A DNA stretch of 44,891 bases from Candidatus Epulonipiscium sp. (GCA_012521395.1 JAAYML010000001.1:1-44891); one strand, 5' to 3'; numbered from the stretch's first letter, positions 27,641-36,775 are shown. The notes: generated from the letters alone by a model not told the origin. Numbers and translations are program-made.

Positions 27641-29797
27641 TCATACTGTGCTGCTTTCATTCTTTAATTTTTTCCCATTAATAAATTCAACCATTCCTTT
27701 GCCATTTTTCATAAAAGATAAATCGCCCATGTATCTTTCCTGAGTCTGGGGCAAAGTATAGCTTATTCCCTTTATTACTTTATCTTTAAGCAATCTTTCA
27801 ACCATTTCTGCTGTTATTGTAAGACCATAAATTTCCAGACTGTTTTTCCAAAGGGCAAATTTACAGCCAGCTTTCCATTGGCTGCAGTAAAAGGCCTTAC
27901 TGTTTTCCATTATACTGCCTTTATTACATAAAGGACACTTCCCAAGCCCTTTTGTTTTTTTAGAAGACCTTTTACTATTCTTTTTACTCTCTTTCGGAAA
28001 TGAAACTTTTATATCACTCTTTTTAGATTCATCTACGATTTGTTTAACATATTCGATAATACTATCCATAAAACGCTCAGGATCCATTTTATTTTTAGCT
28101 ATGGAAGATAAACCTTTTTCCCATTTTCCTGTTGTTTCAGGGGATTTTAATTCTTCAGGGACAATTTCAATTAATTTCATCCCTTTTTCAGTAGGATACA
28201 ACACTTTACCCTTTCTTTCAACATATCCAACTTCAATAAGCCTTTCAATGATAGCAGCCCTTGTTGCAGGAGTTCCTAAACCGCTTTCCTTGAGTTGTTC
28301 TTTCAGTTCTTCATCTTCGACAAAACGCCCTGCGTTTTCCATAGCTGACAAAAGAGCAGCTTCTGTATAAGGCTTTGGCGGCGAAGTCTGTTTTTTTTCC
28401 TTTTCTGCCATTTTTACAAAAAGCTCATCTCCTTTTTTAACAGATGGCAGTTCCATTTCCTCTTCTTTCTTTTTCCCCGAATCCTCTTTGTAAAAAATCA
28501 TCCAGCCTAACTGTCGGATCCTTTTTCCCTTTGAAATAAAATGTTCTTTTTCAATTTCTGTAATAAGCTTTGTTATGGTATATTCATACCTTGGATAAAA
28601 TACGGCTAAAAACCTTTTTACAATTAAATCATAAATTTTCTTTTCATCAGAGGTTAATTTTTCTAATTTAGGTACTGTATCCGTTGGTATAATCGCATGA
28701 TGATCTGTTACTTTGCTATCATCAATAATTCTTTTCGTTACAGGTAAGCTTTCTTTTTCAAGAATTGGCTGGACAAACTGGCTATAAGCAGGAATATTCA
28801 GTTTATTTAATACACTGACAAGAACGGCTTTCATATCCGAACTTAAATACCGACTATCGGTTCTGGGATAAGTAATCATTTTTTTCTTTTCGTAAAGCAC
28901 CTGGGCAACTGATAAGGTTTTGCTCGCTGAAAAACCATAATACTTATTAGCATCTCTTTGCAGTTCCGTTAAATCATATAAAAGAGGAGGTAATTGATTT
29001 TTTTCTTCTTCCTGAATTTCTATAACCATCCCCTTTTTATCCTTTACAAGATTAACGATTGCATCTACTTTTGCTTCATCTGTTATTTTTGTTTCATTCT
29101 TATCTAAATCAATCCATTTGCCATAAAAATTACCATAATCAACTCTGACTTCCGAGTAATCCTCCGAAACAAAATTTTCAATTTCCTTTTGCCTTTGAAC
29201 CAATATACTTAGGGTAGGTGTCTGCACCCTGCCAATCGATAAAAGAACATTGTATTTTATAGTATAAGCCCGGCTTGCATTCATACCTACCAGCCAATCC
29301 GCTTCAGAACGGCATTTAGCAGAATAATAGAGCTTGTCATATTCTTCTCCTGGTCTTATGCTTTCAAAACCTTTTTTAATAGCTTCATCCGTCATACTGG
29401 AAATCCAAAGCCTCTTAAAGGGTTTTTTACAGCCTGCTGCTTCATAAATATAGCGGAAAATCAGTTCCCCTTCCCGGCCGCTGTCTGTCGCACATATTAA
29501 AGAATCTACCTCTTTTGAATGCATTAGTTTTTTTATGATATTAAATTGTTTTATAGTCTTTTTAACAGGCTTAATTTTCATTGGTTCAGGAATAATTGGC
29601 AAATCATCTAAAGACCATTTTTTATATTTATCATCATAATCTTCTGGCATTAACAATTCAACCAAATGTCCCATTGCCCAGGTTACAATATATCTTTCTC
29701 CGGTGATACAGCCATCAGCCTTTTCCTTACAACCTAAAACCCTTGCAATGTCTCTTCCTACAGAAGGTTTTTCTGCGATTACCAAAATTTTTCCCAT
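27641..29797 (-). CDS. topB: DNA topoisomerase III
   Basis: A 718-residue type IA topoisomerase. The TOPRIM domain starts at LVIAEKPSVGRDIARVLG with DSGREGELIFRYI; the catalytic tyrosine is in MITYPRTDSRYL; SIGRVQTPTL and GLGTPATRAAIIERL complete the core. The C-terminus has a Lys/Ser-rich linker and a four-cysteine zinc-ribbon-like segment (CPLCNKG...CSQWKAGC). It decatenates DNA and works with RecQ-type helicases. ATG at 29797 has AAAGGA upstream. Plasmid and ICE copies exist, but no conjugation genes accompany this one. Confidence 0.95.
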   Translation of the reverse strand: MGKILVIAEKPSVGRDIARVLGCKEKADGCITGERYIVTWAMGHLVELLMPEDYDDKYKKWSLDDLPIIPEPMKIKPVKKTIKQFNIIKKLMHSKEVDSLICATDSGREGELIFRYIYEAAGCKKPFKRLWISSMTDEAIKKGFESIRPGEEYDKLYYSAKCRSEADWLVGMNASRAYTIKYNVLLSIGRVQTPTLSILVQRQKEIENFVSEDYSEVRVDYGNFYGKWIDLDKNETKITDEAKVDAIVNLVKDKKGMVIEIQEEEKNQLPPLLYDLTELQRDANKYYGFSASKTLSVAQVLYEKKKMITYPRTDSRYLSSDMKAVLVSVLNKLNIPAYSQFVQPILEKESLPVTKRIIDDSKVTDHHAIIPTDTVPKLEKLTSDEKKIYDLIVKRFLAVFYPRYEYTITKLITEIEKEHFISKGKRIRQLGWMIFYKEDSGKKKEEEMELPSVKKGDELFVKMAEKEKKQTSPPKPYTEAALLSAMENAGRFVEDEELKEQLKESGLGTPATRAAIIERLIEVGYVERKGKVLYPTEKGMKLIEIVPEELKSPETTGKWEKGLSSIAKNKMDPERFMDSIIEYVKQIVDESKKSDIKVSFPKESKKNSKRSSKKTKGLGKCPLCNKGSIMENSKAFYCSQWKAGCKFALWKNSLEIYGLTITAEMVERLLKDKVIKGISYTLPQTQERYMGDLSFMKNGKGMVEFINGKKLKNESSTV

Positions 29798-29989
29798 ACT
29801 CTCTTCCTTTCGCAAAACAATTAATAATATTTTAGCATAGATTGTTTTCTTCGTTAACCAAACATTTTTTTGAAAAAATTTACATAGCTTTATTGAATGA
29901 TTACGTACTAATTGGGAAAGCTACATATATAAATTAAATATTTATAAGAAGTTTTTTACTTTAAATAATAAATTTTGGAGGGAATGTAT

Positions 29990-30367
29990 ATGGCTGATGA
30001 ATCAATGAATAACAGAAACCGCAATGATGAATCCTTCGGGATTGGTCATGCCATCATAAGATTAATTGTAACAGCTATTGTACTTGCTATAACAGCTTTT
30101 TTAACCCCAGGTTTTTCTGTTGATGGTATCTGGGCATTAATTGTTGCTTCCATTGTAATTACTTTACTGGATTATTTAATTGAAAAAATCACTGGCATTG
30201 ATGCTTCTCCTTTTGGAAGAGGTGTTGTAGGTTTTATTGTATCTGCAGCAATCATTTATGTTACGCAATATTTTGTAGCAGGTTTTGATGTTACTTTCTG
30301 GGGTGCAATCATAGGTGCTTTAGTAATAGGCGTCATCAATGCCATTACCCCAGGAAGAGCTATGTAG
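29990..30367 (+). CDS. YvlD-like (phage holin family 4) membrane protein
   Basis: A 125-residue protein with a polar N-terminus and four hydrophobic helices, matching the Phage_holin_4_2/YvlD pattern (FLTPGFSVDGIWALIVASIVITLLDYLI, and a C-terminal GALVIGVINAITPG). Despite the name these are usually chromosomal envelope proteins, often induced by cell-wall stress. Start is the ATG at 29990, seven bases after GGAGGG. Confidence 0.82.
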   Translation: MADESMNNRNRNDESFGIGHAIIRLIVTAIVLAITAFLTPGFSVDGIWALIVASIVITLLDYLIEKITGIDASPFGRGVVGFIVSAAIIYVTQYFVAGFDVTFWGAIIGALVIGVINAITPGRAM

Positions 30368-30412
30368 CACTAATAAATTAGGGATGCTTACAGCATCCCT
30401 AATTTATTAGTG
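30368..30412. terminator. 20-bp palindrome shared by two convergent genes
   Basis: A perfect 20-bp stem (30368-30387 with 30393-30412) with a 5-nt loop begins directly after the YvlD-like stop and covers the last codons and stop (TAG, 30399-30401) of the NagZ-like gene. It should terminate both transcripts. Confidence 0.8.
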
Positions 30413-31694
30413 AACGGATCTCCTGATTGATTGCATCAATATCAACGGACGGTATTTCTTCATTGTTTATATTATATTTCATTTTCATTGATAATATTCG
30501 ATAAAGACTCTCGTCCAATCTTTGTCCGGATATTTCTCCCTCCACTACTGCTTTTTTTATACGCTCAAGGACTTTTATTTCATTATTATATCCATGGCAC
30601 ACCAATACAATATCCGCTCCTGCATTAATGGCCTTTACGGCAGCTTCTCCCATTTCATAATGATCTGCAATGGCACCCATGGTTAAATCATCAGTAATCA
30701 CTAAACCCTGGAAACCAAATTGATTTCTTAAAATATCTCCGATAATGACTTGTGAAAGGGATGCCGGATTTTGTGAATCTACTTTATCAAACAGTATATG
30801 GGCAATCATAACTGCATCACAGCCATTGTTAATAGCTTCTATAAAAGGAACTAATTCGAATTGTTTCATTTCTTCCAAATCTTTTTCTATCAAAGGTAAA
30901 TTTAAATGAGAATCCACCTGGGTATCTCCATGACCAGGAAAGTGCTTTACAACAGAAATAATACCTTCTGATTGCATACCTTCCATGACTGCCAGACCCT
31001 GTTCTTTTACAGTGATTACATCTGCCCCAAATGCTCTTGGTCCAATAACTGGATTATTGGGATTACTGTTAATATCCAGTACAGGTGCAAAATTCATATT
31101 AAAGCCAAAAGCTTTTATTTCTCTGGCAATAATTTTTCCTATTTTATATGAATAATCTTTGTCATTTTTTTCGCCTACACTTTTACTATCAGGTAAATTA
31201 ATCAGTTCTGCAGGCATCCGGCTGACTAAACCACCTTCTTCATCGACAGAAATAAAAAGCGGTATCTTATCTTCGTTAAGTCTTTTAAGAGTATTAATTA
31301 AAGTCAAAAGTTGACCCGCATCATTTACGTTTCTCTTAAATAAAATAACGCCCCCTACATAATACTCTTTTATCATTTTTTCTGTTTCTTCATCTATAGA
31401 CTGTCCTTCAAAACCTACAATAACCAATTGTCCTATTTTTTCCTCCAGGCTCATTTCTTTTATCTTTTCTTTTATAGGATCAATTTCTTCAGACGGATTA
31501 AGTCCTGAACTGTTATCTTCATTGTTATTCTTATCGCTGCTGTTATCTTCACTATTATTGTCTTCCTGTTTTACCTCTTCTTTTGATTTATCTGTACTGT
31601 CCTTATCATAAGAACTTTCATTATTATAATAAGCAGAACATCCAAGGCAAAAGGCTAAAATAAGCATAATTAGTACACCAATTTTTTTCAACAT
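30399..31694 (-). CDS. nagZ: Beta-N-acetylhexosaminidase lipoprotein (GH3, NagZ-like)
   Basis: A 431-residue lipoprotein: signal peptide with lipobox CLGC (Cys19), a Glu/Asn/Asp/Ser-rich linker to about residue 70, then a GH3 TIM barrel. The NagZ signature KHFPGHGDT-x2-DSH and the nucleophile Asp in ITDDLTMGAI are present. It should release N-acetylglucosamine from muropeptides on the cell surface, for wall recycling. Start is the ATG at 31694, nine bases after GAGG; five more open codons upstream are not needed. There is no second (C-terminal) GH3 domain. Confidence 0.9.
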   Translation of the reverse strand: MLKKIGVLIMLILAFCLGCSAYYNNESSYDKDSTDKSKEEVKQEDNNSEDNSSDKNNNEDNSSGLNPSEEIDPIKEKIKEMSLEEKIGQLVIVGFEGQSIDEETEKMIKEYYVGGVILFKRNVNDAGQLLTLINTLKRLNEDKIPLFISVDEEGGLVSRMPAELINLPDSKSVGEKNDKDYSYKIGKIIAREIKAFGFNMNFAPVLDINSNPNNPVIGPRAFGADVITVKEQGLAVMEGMQSEGIISVVKHFPGHGDTQVDSHLNLPLIEKDLEEMKQFELVPFIEAINNGCDAVMIAHILFDKVDSQNPASLSQVIIGDILRNQFGFQGLVITDDLTMGAIADHYEMGEAAVKAINAGADIVLVCHGYNNEIKVLERIKKAVVEGEISGQRLDESLYRILSMKMKYNINNEEIPSVDIDAINQEIRSLIN

Positions 31695-31974
31695 TATATC
31701 ATTCCTCATCTATACCTAAATATCAAGTCCATTATATACTATCCATTTTCATATTAAAATATCACGAAATAATTTCTTAATTATTTAATATTTTAAAGGA
31801 TCTCAGAACCCTGCTTTTTTCTCAATGTATTATTTCCATTTTTTTCCTATTGAACTTATGGCATTTTCCAGTATTATCAAAAATCCTGCTTTATCATTTT
31901 TATTCGTAAAGCCTTTAAATACAAAACGGATGCAATTATCTTTAACTTTTTCCTTTTTTATCCTCATCAATAAA

Positions 31975-32038
31975 AAAACACCACAAAAGCATTTCAAAAG
32001 TTTAGACACAGCTTTCAAAATGCTTTAATATGGTGTCT
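31975..32038 (-). terminator. Long terminator of leuA
   Basis: On the minus strand ACACCA and AAGCATTT pair with AAATGCTT and TGGTGT, with a small internal loop and a further weak inner helix, followed by seven T. The span of over 60 bases is unusual for a terminator. The rest of the 31695-32043 gap holds no convincing gene; short frames on both strands there look like chance. Confidence 0.75.
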
Positions 32039-32043
32039 TTAGC

Positions 32044-33711
32044 TTATTGCCTGTTTGAAATCATTTTATTTATGGCACTGATAAGCGCTTTTATAGAAGA
32101 AGTACTGATATTGGTATTAATTCCTGCACCAAAGAAAGAATTTCCTTCTTCATCTTCAATATGAATATAAGATACTGCCCTGGAACTGGAACCTTTATCT
32201 AAAGAATGTTCATCATAAGATACAATCTTAAAGTCTATAGACAAATGCTCTTTTATACCATTACAAAATGCATCCAATGGTCCATTCCCTCTGCCTTCTA
32301 TTTCTTCTTCCTGATCCGCTTTTTTAATGATTACCCGAACAACAATGTCATCTTCCTGGCTGTCTATCTTATAGTTTTTTAAGCTATAAGGTTCCACTAT
32401 ATTCATATATTCTTTAATAAAAATATCGTGAATCATTTGTGGTGTAAGTTCTGTTTGATTTCTGTCAGACACATCAGTAATAATTAAACTGAAATCTTGC
32501 TGCATTTTTTTAGGAAGTCTGAAACCAAAATCATTTTCTAAGACATAACTAACGCCGCCTTTTCCTGACTGACTGTTAATACGGATAATCGGATCATAGC
32601 TTCTTCCCACATCTTTCGGGTCAATAGGAAGATAAGGTACTTCCCAATGATCTGGTTTATCTTTTTTATAGGCTTCCATGCCTTTTTTAATGGCATCCTG
32701 ATGAGAGCCGGAAAAAGCTGTATAAACCAATTCTCCCACATAAGGATGTCTTGGGGAAACCTCCATTTTTGTGCTTTCTTCATAAATCTTAATAATAGCA
32801 TCCGCATCACTAAAATCCAGTTCCGGGTCAACTCCCTGAGAAAACATATTCATACCCAAAGTAATAATATCCACATTTCCCGTTCTTTCCCCGTTTCCAA
32901 AAAGAGTTCCTTCTACTCTGTCTGCCCCTGCTAACATTGCCAGCTCTGCTGCTGCTACAGCAGTTCCTCTGTCATTATGGGGATGAACACTAAGAATGAT
33001 GTTTTCTCTATTTTTAATATGATCTATAAAATACTCAACTTGATCCGCATAAACATTAGGCGTAGACATTTCTACCGTAGCAGGCAAATTAATAATGGCT
33101 TTATTTTCTTTGGAAGGTTTCCAAACATCAAGAACTGCTTCACAAATTTCAATCGCATAATCCAATTCTGTTCCTGTGAAACTTTCTGGAGAATATTCAT
33201 AAACAATAGAACCTTTGGGCATTTTTTCAGCAAATTCTTTTACAATATGTGCCCCTTCCACAGCCAAATCAATAATTTCTTCTTTACTCTTTTTAAATAC
33301 AACTCTTCTTTGAAGCTCAGAGGTTGAATTATATAAATGGACAATGGCTCTTTTAACCCCTTCTAAAGATTCAAAGGTTTTTCTTATAATATGTTCCCTT
33401 GCCTGTGTCAATACTTGTATGGTGACATCATCGGGAATTAAATTGTCTTCAATGAGTTTTCTTAAAAAAGTAAATTCCGTTTCAGAAGCAGCCGGAAAAC
33501 CTACTTCAATTTCCTTAAAGCCCATTTTTACAAGAAAGTCAAAAAATTTTAACTTTTGCTCTAAATTCATTGGTACCTTCAAAGCCTGATTCCCATCCCG
33601 AAGGTCAACACTACACCATATGGGTGCTTTTGTTATAGTCCTGTTGGGCCATTTTCTGTTTTTTAAATCTACTGTTGGATAAGGTTTGTATTTTTTATAA
33701 TTCATACCCAT
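32044..33711 (-). CDS. leuA: 2-isopropylmalate synthase (long, type II)
   Basis: A 555-residue enzyme joining acetyl-CoA and 2-oxoisovalerate, the first committed step to leucine. It begins MGMNYKKYKPYPTVDLKNR and reads APIWCSVDLRDGNQAL, the mark of the yeast/actinobacterial-type LeuA, with VHPHNDRGTAVAA for metal binding and a C-terminal LeuA regulatory domain (about 430-555). ATG at 33711 follows GGGAGG; the longer open frame (29 codons) reads back through the leader terminator and is not real. Set apart from the ilv-leu operon, behind its own Leu-specific T-box leader. Confidence 0.95.
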   Translation of the reverse strand: MGMNYKKYKPYPTVDLKNRKWPNRTITKAPIWCSVDLRDGNQALKVPMNLEQKLKFFDFLVKMGFKEIEVGFPAASETEFTFLRKLIEDNLIPDDVTIQVLTQAREHIIRKTFESLEGVKRAIVHLYNSTSELQRRVVFKKSKEEIIDLAVEGAHIVKEFAEKMPKGSIVYEYSPESFTGTELDYAIEICEAVLDVWKPSKENKAIINLPATVEMSTPNVYADQVEYFIDHIKNRENIILSVHPHNDRGTAVAAAELAMLAGADRVEGTLFGNGERTGNVDIITLGMNMFSQGVDPELDFSDADAIIKIYEESTKMEVSPRHPYVGELVYTAFSGSHQDAIKKGMEAYKKDKPDHWEVPYLPIDPKDVGRSYDPIIRINSQSGKGGVSYVLENDFGFRLPKKMQQDFSLIITDVSDRNQTELTPQMIHDIFIKEYMNIVEPYSLKNYKIDSQEDDIVVRVIIKKADQEEEIEGRGNGPLDAFCNGIKEHLSIDFKIVSYDEHSLDKGSSSRAVSYIHIEDEEGNSFFGAGINTNISTSSIKALISAINKMISNRQ

Positions 33712-33740
33712 TGATATACCTCCCTGTTGTTTTTCAATAA

Positions 33741-33825
33741 TAAAAAAGTCTTTCATCTCTACTAGCAGAGACGAAAGACTGAACTTCCGCGGTACCACTC
33801 TTCTTCATCCAAAAAGGATGCAACT
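33741..33825 (-). promoter_or_regulatory. Second T-box module in the leuA leader, without Stem I
   Basis: A canonical T-box GAAGAGTGGTACCGCGG (33787-33803, minus strand) is preceded by a small stem-III-like hairpin (CATCC/GGATG, 33806-33820) and followed by a terminator (33747-33760 with 33767-33780, then TTTTTT). No AGAGAG element or specifier stem lies between it and the first terminator at 33921. Its terminator closely resembles the first one, so it looks like a duplicated 3' module. Confidence 0.8.
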
Positions 33826-33910
33826 TTAAAGGATACTGCAACAATAAATATATTCTCCTGATAAATAATTTAACTTTTGCAAAAGCTAATCCCTTCAAAA
33901 ATATTCTATC

Positions 33911-34184
33911 CTAATAAAAAAATCTTTCATCTCTAAAGAGATAAAAGATTATTAACCACTCTTTATACACAGTTTTAGGGATACAAGCAGAGAATATACT
34001 TATGATTTGCTGATATCCTGTCATGATAACGGTTGACTTCCGTCTCGTCCTACTGAACCTTTCAGCGAGCAACTCCGAGGCGAGTTCAGTTTTTTTCTGA
34101 TGCTGTTTCACACCAACCAACAGCTCTCTGAAATCTTCCAAAAACCTACTACTCCTCTTCATTGTTTTTAATTATTTGAATTGT
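33911..34184 (-). promoter_or_regulatory. T-box leader of leuA with Leu (CUC) specifier, degenerate first T-box
   Basis: On the minus strand Stem I has base GAGG/CCUC with AGUA opposite, an AGAGAG element, and the specifier loop GAA-CUC-G (codon at 34082-34084). The T-box that follows (33947-33964) reads AAAGAGTGGTTAATAATC: the TGGT needed for the tRNA acceptor end is kept, but the ACCGCG part is lost. A clean terminator follows (33921-33933 with 33938-33950, then seven T). Confidence 0.9.
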
Positions 34185-34189
34185 TTAAT

Positions 34190-34218
34190 ACTATAGCATG
34201 GAAATTGACTAAAGTCAA
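34190..34218 (-). promoter_or_regulatory. Sigma-A-type promoter of leuA
   Basis: TTGACT (34213-34218) and TATAGT (34190-34195) with a 17-base spacer on the minus strand. The -35 area is also an inverted repeat, ATTGACT-AA-AGTCAAT (34204-34219), which could host a regulator. Confidence 0.8.
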
Positions 34219-34342
34219 TAACTTATTTTAATTTTTTATAAAAATTAATCAAATTTTGCTGTCGATAAAAGCTCAGTGATCTTTTTCTGCCATTTTCTAG
34301 AGACAAGTTTCCTTTTCTTCTTTGCAGAATAAAATGATACTG

Positions 34343-34355
34343 TGCTAAGATAGCA
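34343..34355. promoter_or_regulatory. Possible operator before feoA
   Basis: TGCTA-AGA-TAGCA is a short inverted repeat about 40 bases before the feoA start, and a DtxR-family regulator is encoded at the end of the feo cluster. The match to known DtxR/MntR boxes is weak. The rest of 34220-34390 is AT-rich, with no other feature I can support. Confidence 0.3.
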
Positions 34356-34395
34356 TATTTGCCAAGACTAACATTATAAAAAGGGGCGGTTTGTT

Positions 34396-34641
34396 TTGTA
34401 CGAAAAATATATTCCTCTTCATCAAGTTCATATAGGCAAGACCTGCATCATTAAAGAATTAAAAGCAACAGGCAGCCAAAGAAGGAGACTTCTTGATTTA
34501 GGCTTTACCCAGGATACCCCCATTACGGTTATCCGCCGCAGCCCCCTGGGAGACCCTACTGCTTATTTAATAAAAAAAAGTATTATCGCCTTACGTCAGG
34601 AAGAAGCTTCAAAAATTTTAGTAGAAATCATAAGGAATTAG
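34396..34641 (+). CDS. feoA: Ferrous iron transport protein A
   Basis: An 81-residue SH3-like FeoA. It shows VHIGKTCIIKELKATGSQRRRLLDLGFTQDTPITVIRRSPLGDPTAYLIK, the family core. It helps FeoB work, probably through contact with its cytoplasmic domains. Start is a TTG at 34396 about six bases after GGGGCGG; no ATG lies in a usable place. First gene of feoA-feoB(N)-feoB(C). Confidence 0.92.
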   Translation: MYEKYIPLHQVHIGKTCIIKELKATGSQRRRLLDLGFTQDTPITVIRRSPLGDPTAYLIKKSIIALRQEEASKILVEIIRN

Positions 34642-34651
34642 GGGGATTTTT

Positions 34652-35425
34652 ATGGGATTAACCTGTAACGCTTGTAAAAGAAAAGCCATGCAAGACACAT
34701 ATCATATCAAAAAAAGCAATCCAAATCAAATGATTATTGCCTTAGCGGGTAATCCAAACACAGGTAAAAGTACTATTTTTAACGAATTGACCGGACTAAA
34801 ACAACATACAGGCAATTGGCCTGGAAAAACTGTTACTAATGCATGGGGTATTTTTAAGCATAAAAATCAAGAATTTATTTTAGTTGATTTACCGGGAACT
34901 TATTCCCTCTTCCCAAACTCTGCTGAAGAAGAAATTGCAAGGGATTTTATTTGTTTTAGTAAGCCCGATGCTACCGTAATTGTGGTAGATGCCAGTTGTC
35001 TGGAAAGAAATCTTAATTTGGTTTTACAAATCATAGAAATAACGCATACCGTTATTTTATGCGTCAATCTTTTAGACGAAGCAAGAAGGAAAAAAATAAA
35101 AGTTGATTTAGAAAAACTTTCTGTGGAATTAGGTATCCCTGTAGTAGGAACAATAGCAAGAGACAAGAAAGGATTAGAAGATTTAAAAGATATCATTTAC
35201 AAAGTCTGTTCTAAAAAAATTATTCCTCATCCAAAAATGACAACTTATCCAAAAGAAATTGAAGATGAAATCCAAAAACTGATTCCTATGATTGAGCCTC
35301 TTGTTAAAAACAAAATAAATCCCCGCTGGGTAGCTCTTCAAATGCTGGATGGAGACCTGAAAATTCTTGAAAAAATAACCAATTATCCTAATTGCAAAGG
35401 AGGATGCCATGATGTCAGACTATAG
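34652..35425 (+). CDS. feoB: FeoB, N-terminal GTPase part (split gene)
   Basis: A 257-residue soluble protein that equals the G domain plus helical (GDI) domain of FeoB. G1 GNPNTGKST is at 33-41, G2 region NWPGKTV, G3 DLPGTYS, G4-like NLLDE, followed by a helical domain ending in WVALQMLDGD. In usual FeoB (about 650-800 residues) the membrane part follows in the same chain; here it is a separate gene starting 17 bases before this stop. A CxxC pair (Cys5, Cys8) is an N-terminal addition. ATG has GGGGG upstream. Confidence 0.93.
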   Translation: MGLTCNACKRKAMQDTYHIKKSNPNQMIIALAGNPNTGKSTIFNELTGLKQHTGNWPGKTVTNAWGIFKHKNQEFILVDLPGTYSLFPNSAEEEIARDFICFSKPDATVIVVDASCLERNLNLVLQIIEITHTVILCVNLLDEARRKKIKVDLEKLSVELGIPVVGTIARDKKGLEDLKDIIYKVCSKKIIPHPKMTTYPKEIEDEIQKLIPMIEPLVKNKINPRWVALQMLDGDLKILEKITNYPNCKGGCHDVRL

Positions 35426-36764
35426 CCATACCCTGTCGGCTGATCAATTCAGAGACCATATTGTCACCAGTCTTTATAAGCGTGCTAAAGAAATTGAAGA
35501 AGCCGTAGTGACCTATTCTAAAGAAAATAAATCGACGCTTGATGATAAAATCGATTCTATTCTAACTTCAAGATTATTTGGCTTTCCTATTATGCTTCTA
35601 ATATTGGCATTGATTTTTTGGATAACAATTGTTGGAGCAAATTTCCCCTCCAAAATCCTGGCAGATCTTTTGTTTTCCTTAGAAGATAAATTAACAGAAC
35701 TATTTATTAATTTTAATGCGCCCTCCAGGCTGCATGGAATTGTAATCTTAGGAATGTACCGTACTGCAGCATGGGTCATCTCCGTTATGCTACCTCCTAT
35801 GGCTATTTTTTTCCCTTGCTTTACTCTCTTAGAAGACTTGGGTTATCTTCCCAGGGTTGCTTTCAATTTAGACCGAATATTTAAAAAAGCCGGAGCCCAT
35901 GGCAAACAAGCTTTAACCATGGCTATGGGCTTTGGCTGTAATGCAGCAGGCGTTATATCCAGCCGTATTATTGATTCACCAAGAGAGCGACTCATTGCTA
36001 TTCTTACCAATAATTTTGTCCCCTGTAATGGAAGATTCCCTACTTTAATTGCTATCTCCATGATATTAATTGGAGCATCCTCTGATTCTTTATTAAATTC
36101 CCTGTTTGCTTCCGGTCTGGTCGTTTTACTGATTTTATTGGGAATTGCCATGACATTCCTTATATCCTTTATTGCATCTAAAAGTTTCCTGAAAGGAACA
36201 CCTTCCAGATTCAGCCTGGAACTGCCCCCTTACAGAAAACCTCAAATTGGAAAAATCATCATTCGCTCCATCTTCGACCGTACTTTATTTGTTCTTGGGC
36301 GGGCTGTGGCTGTGGCTCTTCCTGCAGGTGCCATCACCTGGCTCCTTGCCAATATTAGCATTGGAAATACAACCATATTGAACCATATTGCCAACTTCCT
36401 GGATCCTTTTGCGCTATGGATAGGCCTGGATGGTGTCATTCTCTTAGCTTTCTTTCTTGGTTTGCCAGCTAACGAAATTGTATTACCCATTATTTTTATG
36501 ATTTACTTATCTACGGGTTCTATGATTGAAATCGACAGTATTGAAGAAATGAGACAACTGTTTCTAGCTAAGGGCTGGACTCATCTAACCTGTCTAAATG
36601 TGATGTTATTTTCTCTTCTTCACTTTCCATGCGGAACAACTCTGTGGACCATAAAAAAAGAAACACAAAGTGTCAAATGGGCCCTGGCTTCCTTCATCAT
36701 TCCAACCCTTACAGCCATATTGATATGTTTCATAAGCACCCAGATTGCTTCCTTATTTTTCTAA
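35409..36764 (+). CDS. feoB: FeoB, C-terminal membrane permease part (split gene)
   Basis: A 451-residue polytopic protein with two Gate domains and the FeoB core: KIDSILTSRLFGFPIMLLILALIFW, MGFGCNAAGVISSRII, NNFVPCNGRFPTL and LGLPANEIVLPIIFM. It forms the Fe(II) path and must pair with the GTPase encoded just upstream. It has its own strong SD (AAGGAGG) inside the end of that gene and ATG at 35409. The reading frames differ, and each part has sensible ends, so this is a true gene split rather than a recent frameshift. Confidence 0.93.
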   Translation: MMSDYSHTLSADQFRDHIVTSLYKRAKEIEEAVVTYSKENKSTLDDKIDSILTSRLFGFPIMLLILALIFWITIVGANFPSKILADLLFSLEDKLTELFINFNAPSRLHGIVILGMYRTAAWVISVMLPPMAIFFPCFTLLEDLGYLPRVAFNLDRIFKKAGAHGKQALTMAMGFGCNAAGVISSRIIDSPRERLIAILTNNFVPCNGRFPTLIAISMILIGASSDSLLNSLFASGLVVLLILLGIAMTFLISFIASKSFLKGTPSRFSLELPPYRKPQIGKIIIRSIFDRTLFVLGRAVAVALPAGAITWLLANISIGNTTILNHIANFLDPFALWIGLDGVILLAFFLGLPANEIVLPIIFMIYLSTGSMIEIDSIEEMRQLFLAKGWTHLTCLNVMLFSLLHFPCGTTLWTIKKETQSVKWALASFIIPTLTAILICFISTQIASLFF

Positions 36765-36775
36765 TCAATAGTTTG

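Noticed and set aside
31825-32028. Short frames on both strands in the nagZ-leuA gap
   Set aside because: Low-complexity AT-rich coding with no SD, overlapping the long leuA terminator; no family resemblance.
33911-34162. An 83-residue frame on the minus strand
   Set aside because: It lies wholly within the Leu T-box leader and is explained by Stem I and the first terminator; no SD fits.
35409-35425. feoB split as a frameshift error
   Set aside because: The second gene has its own strong SD and ATG and the first has a natural end after the helical domain, so a genuine split is more likely.
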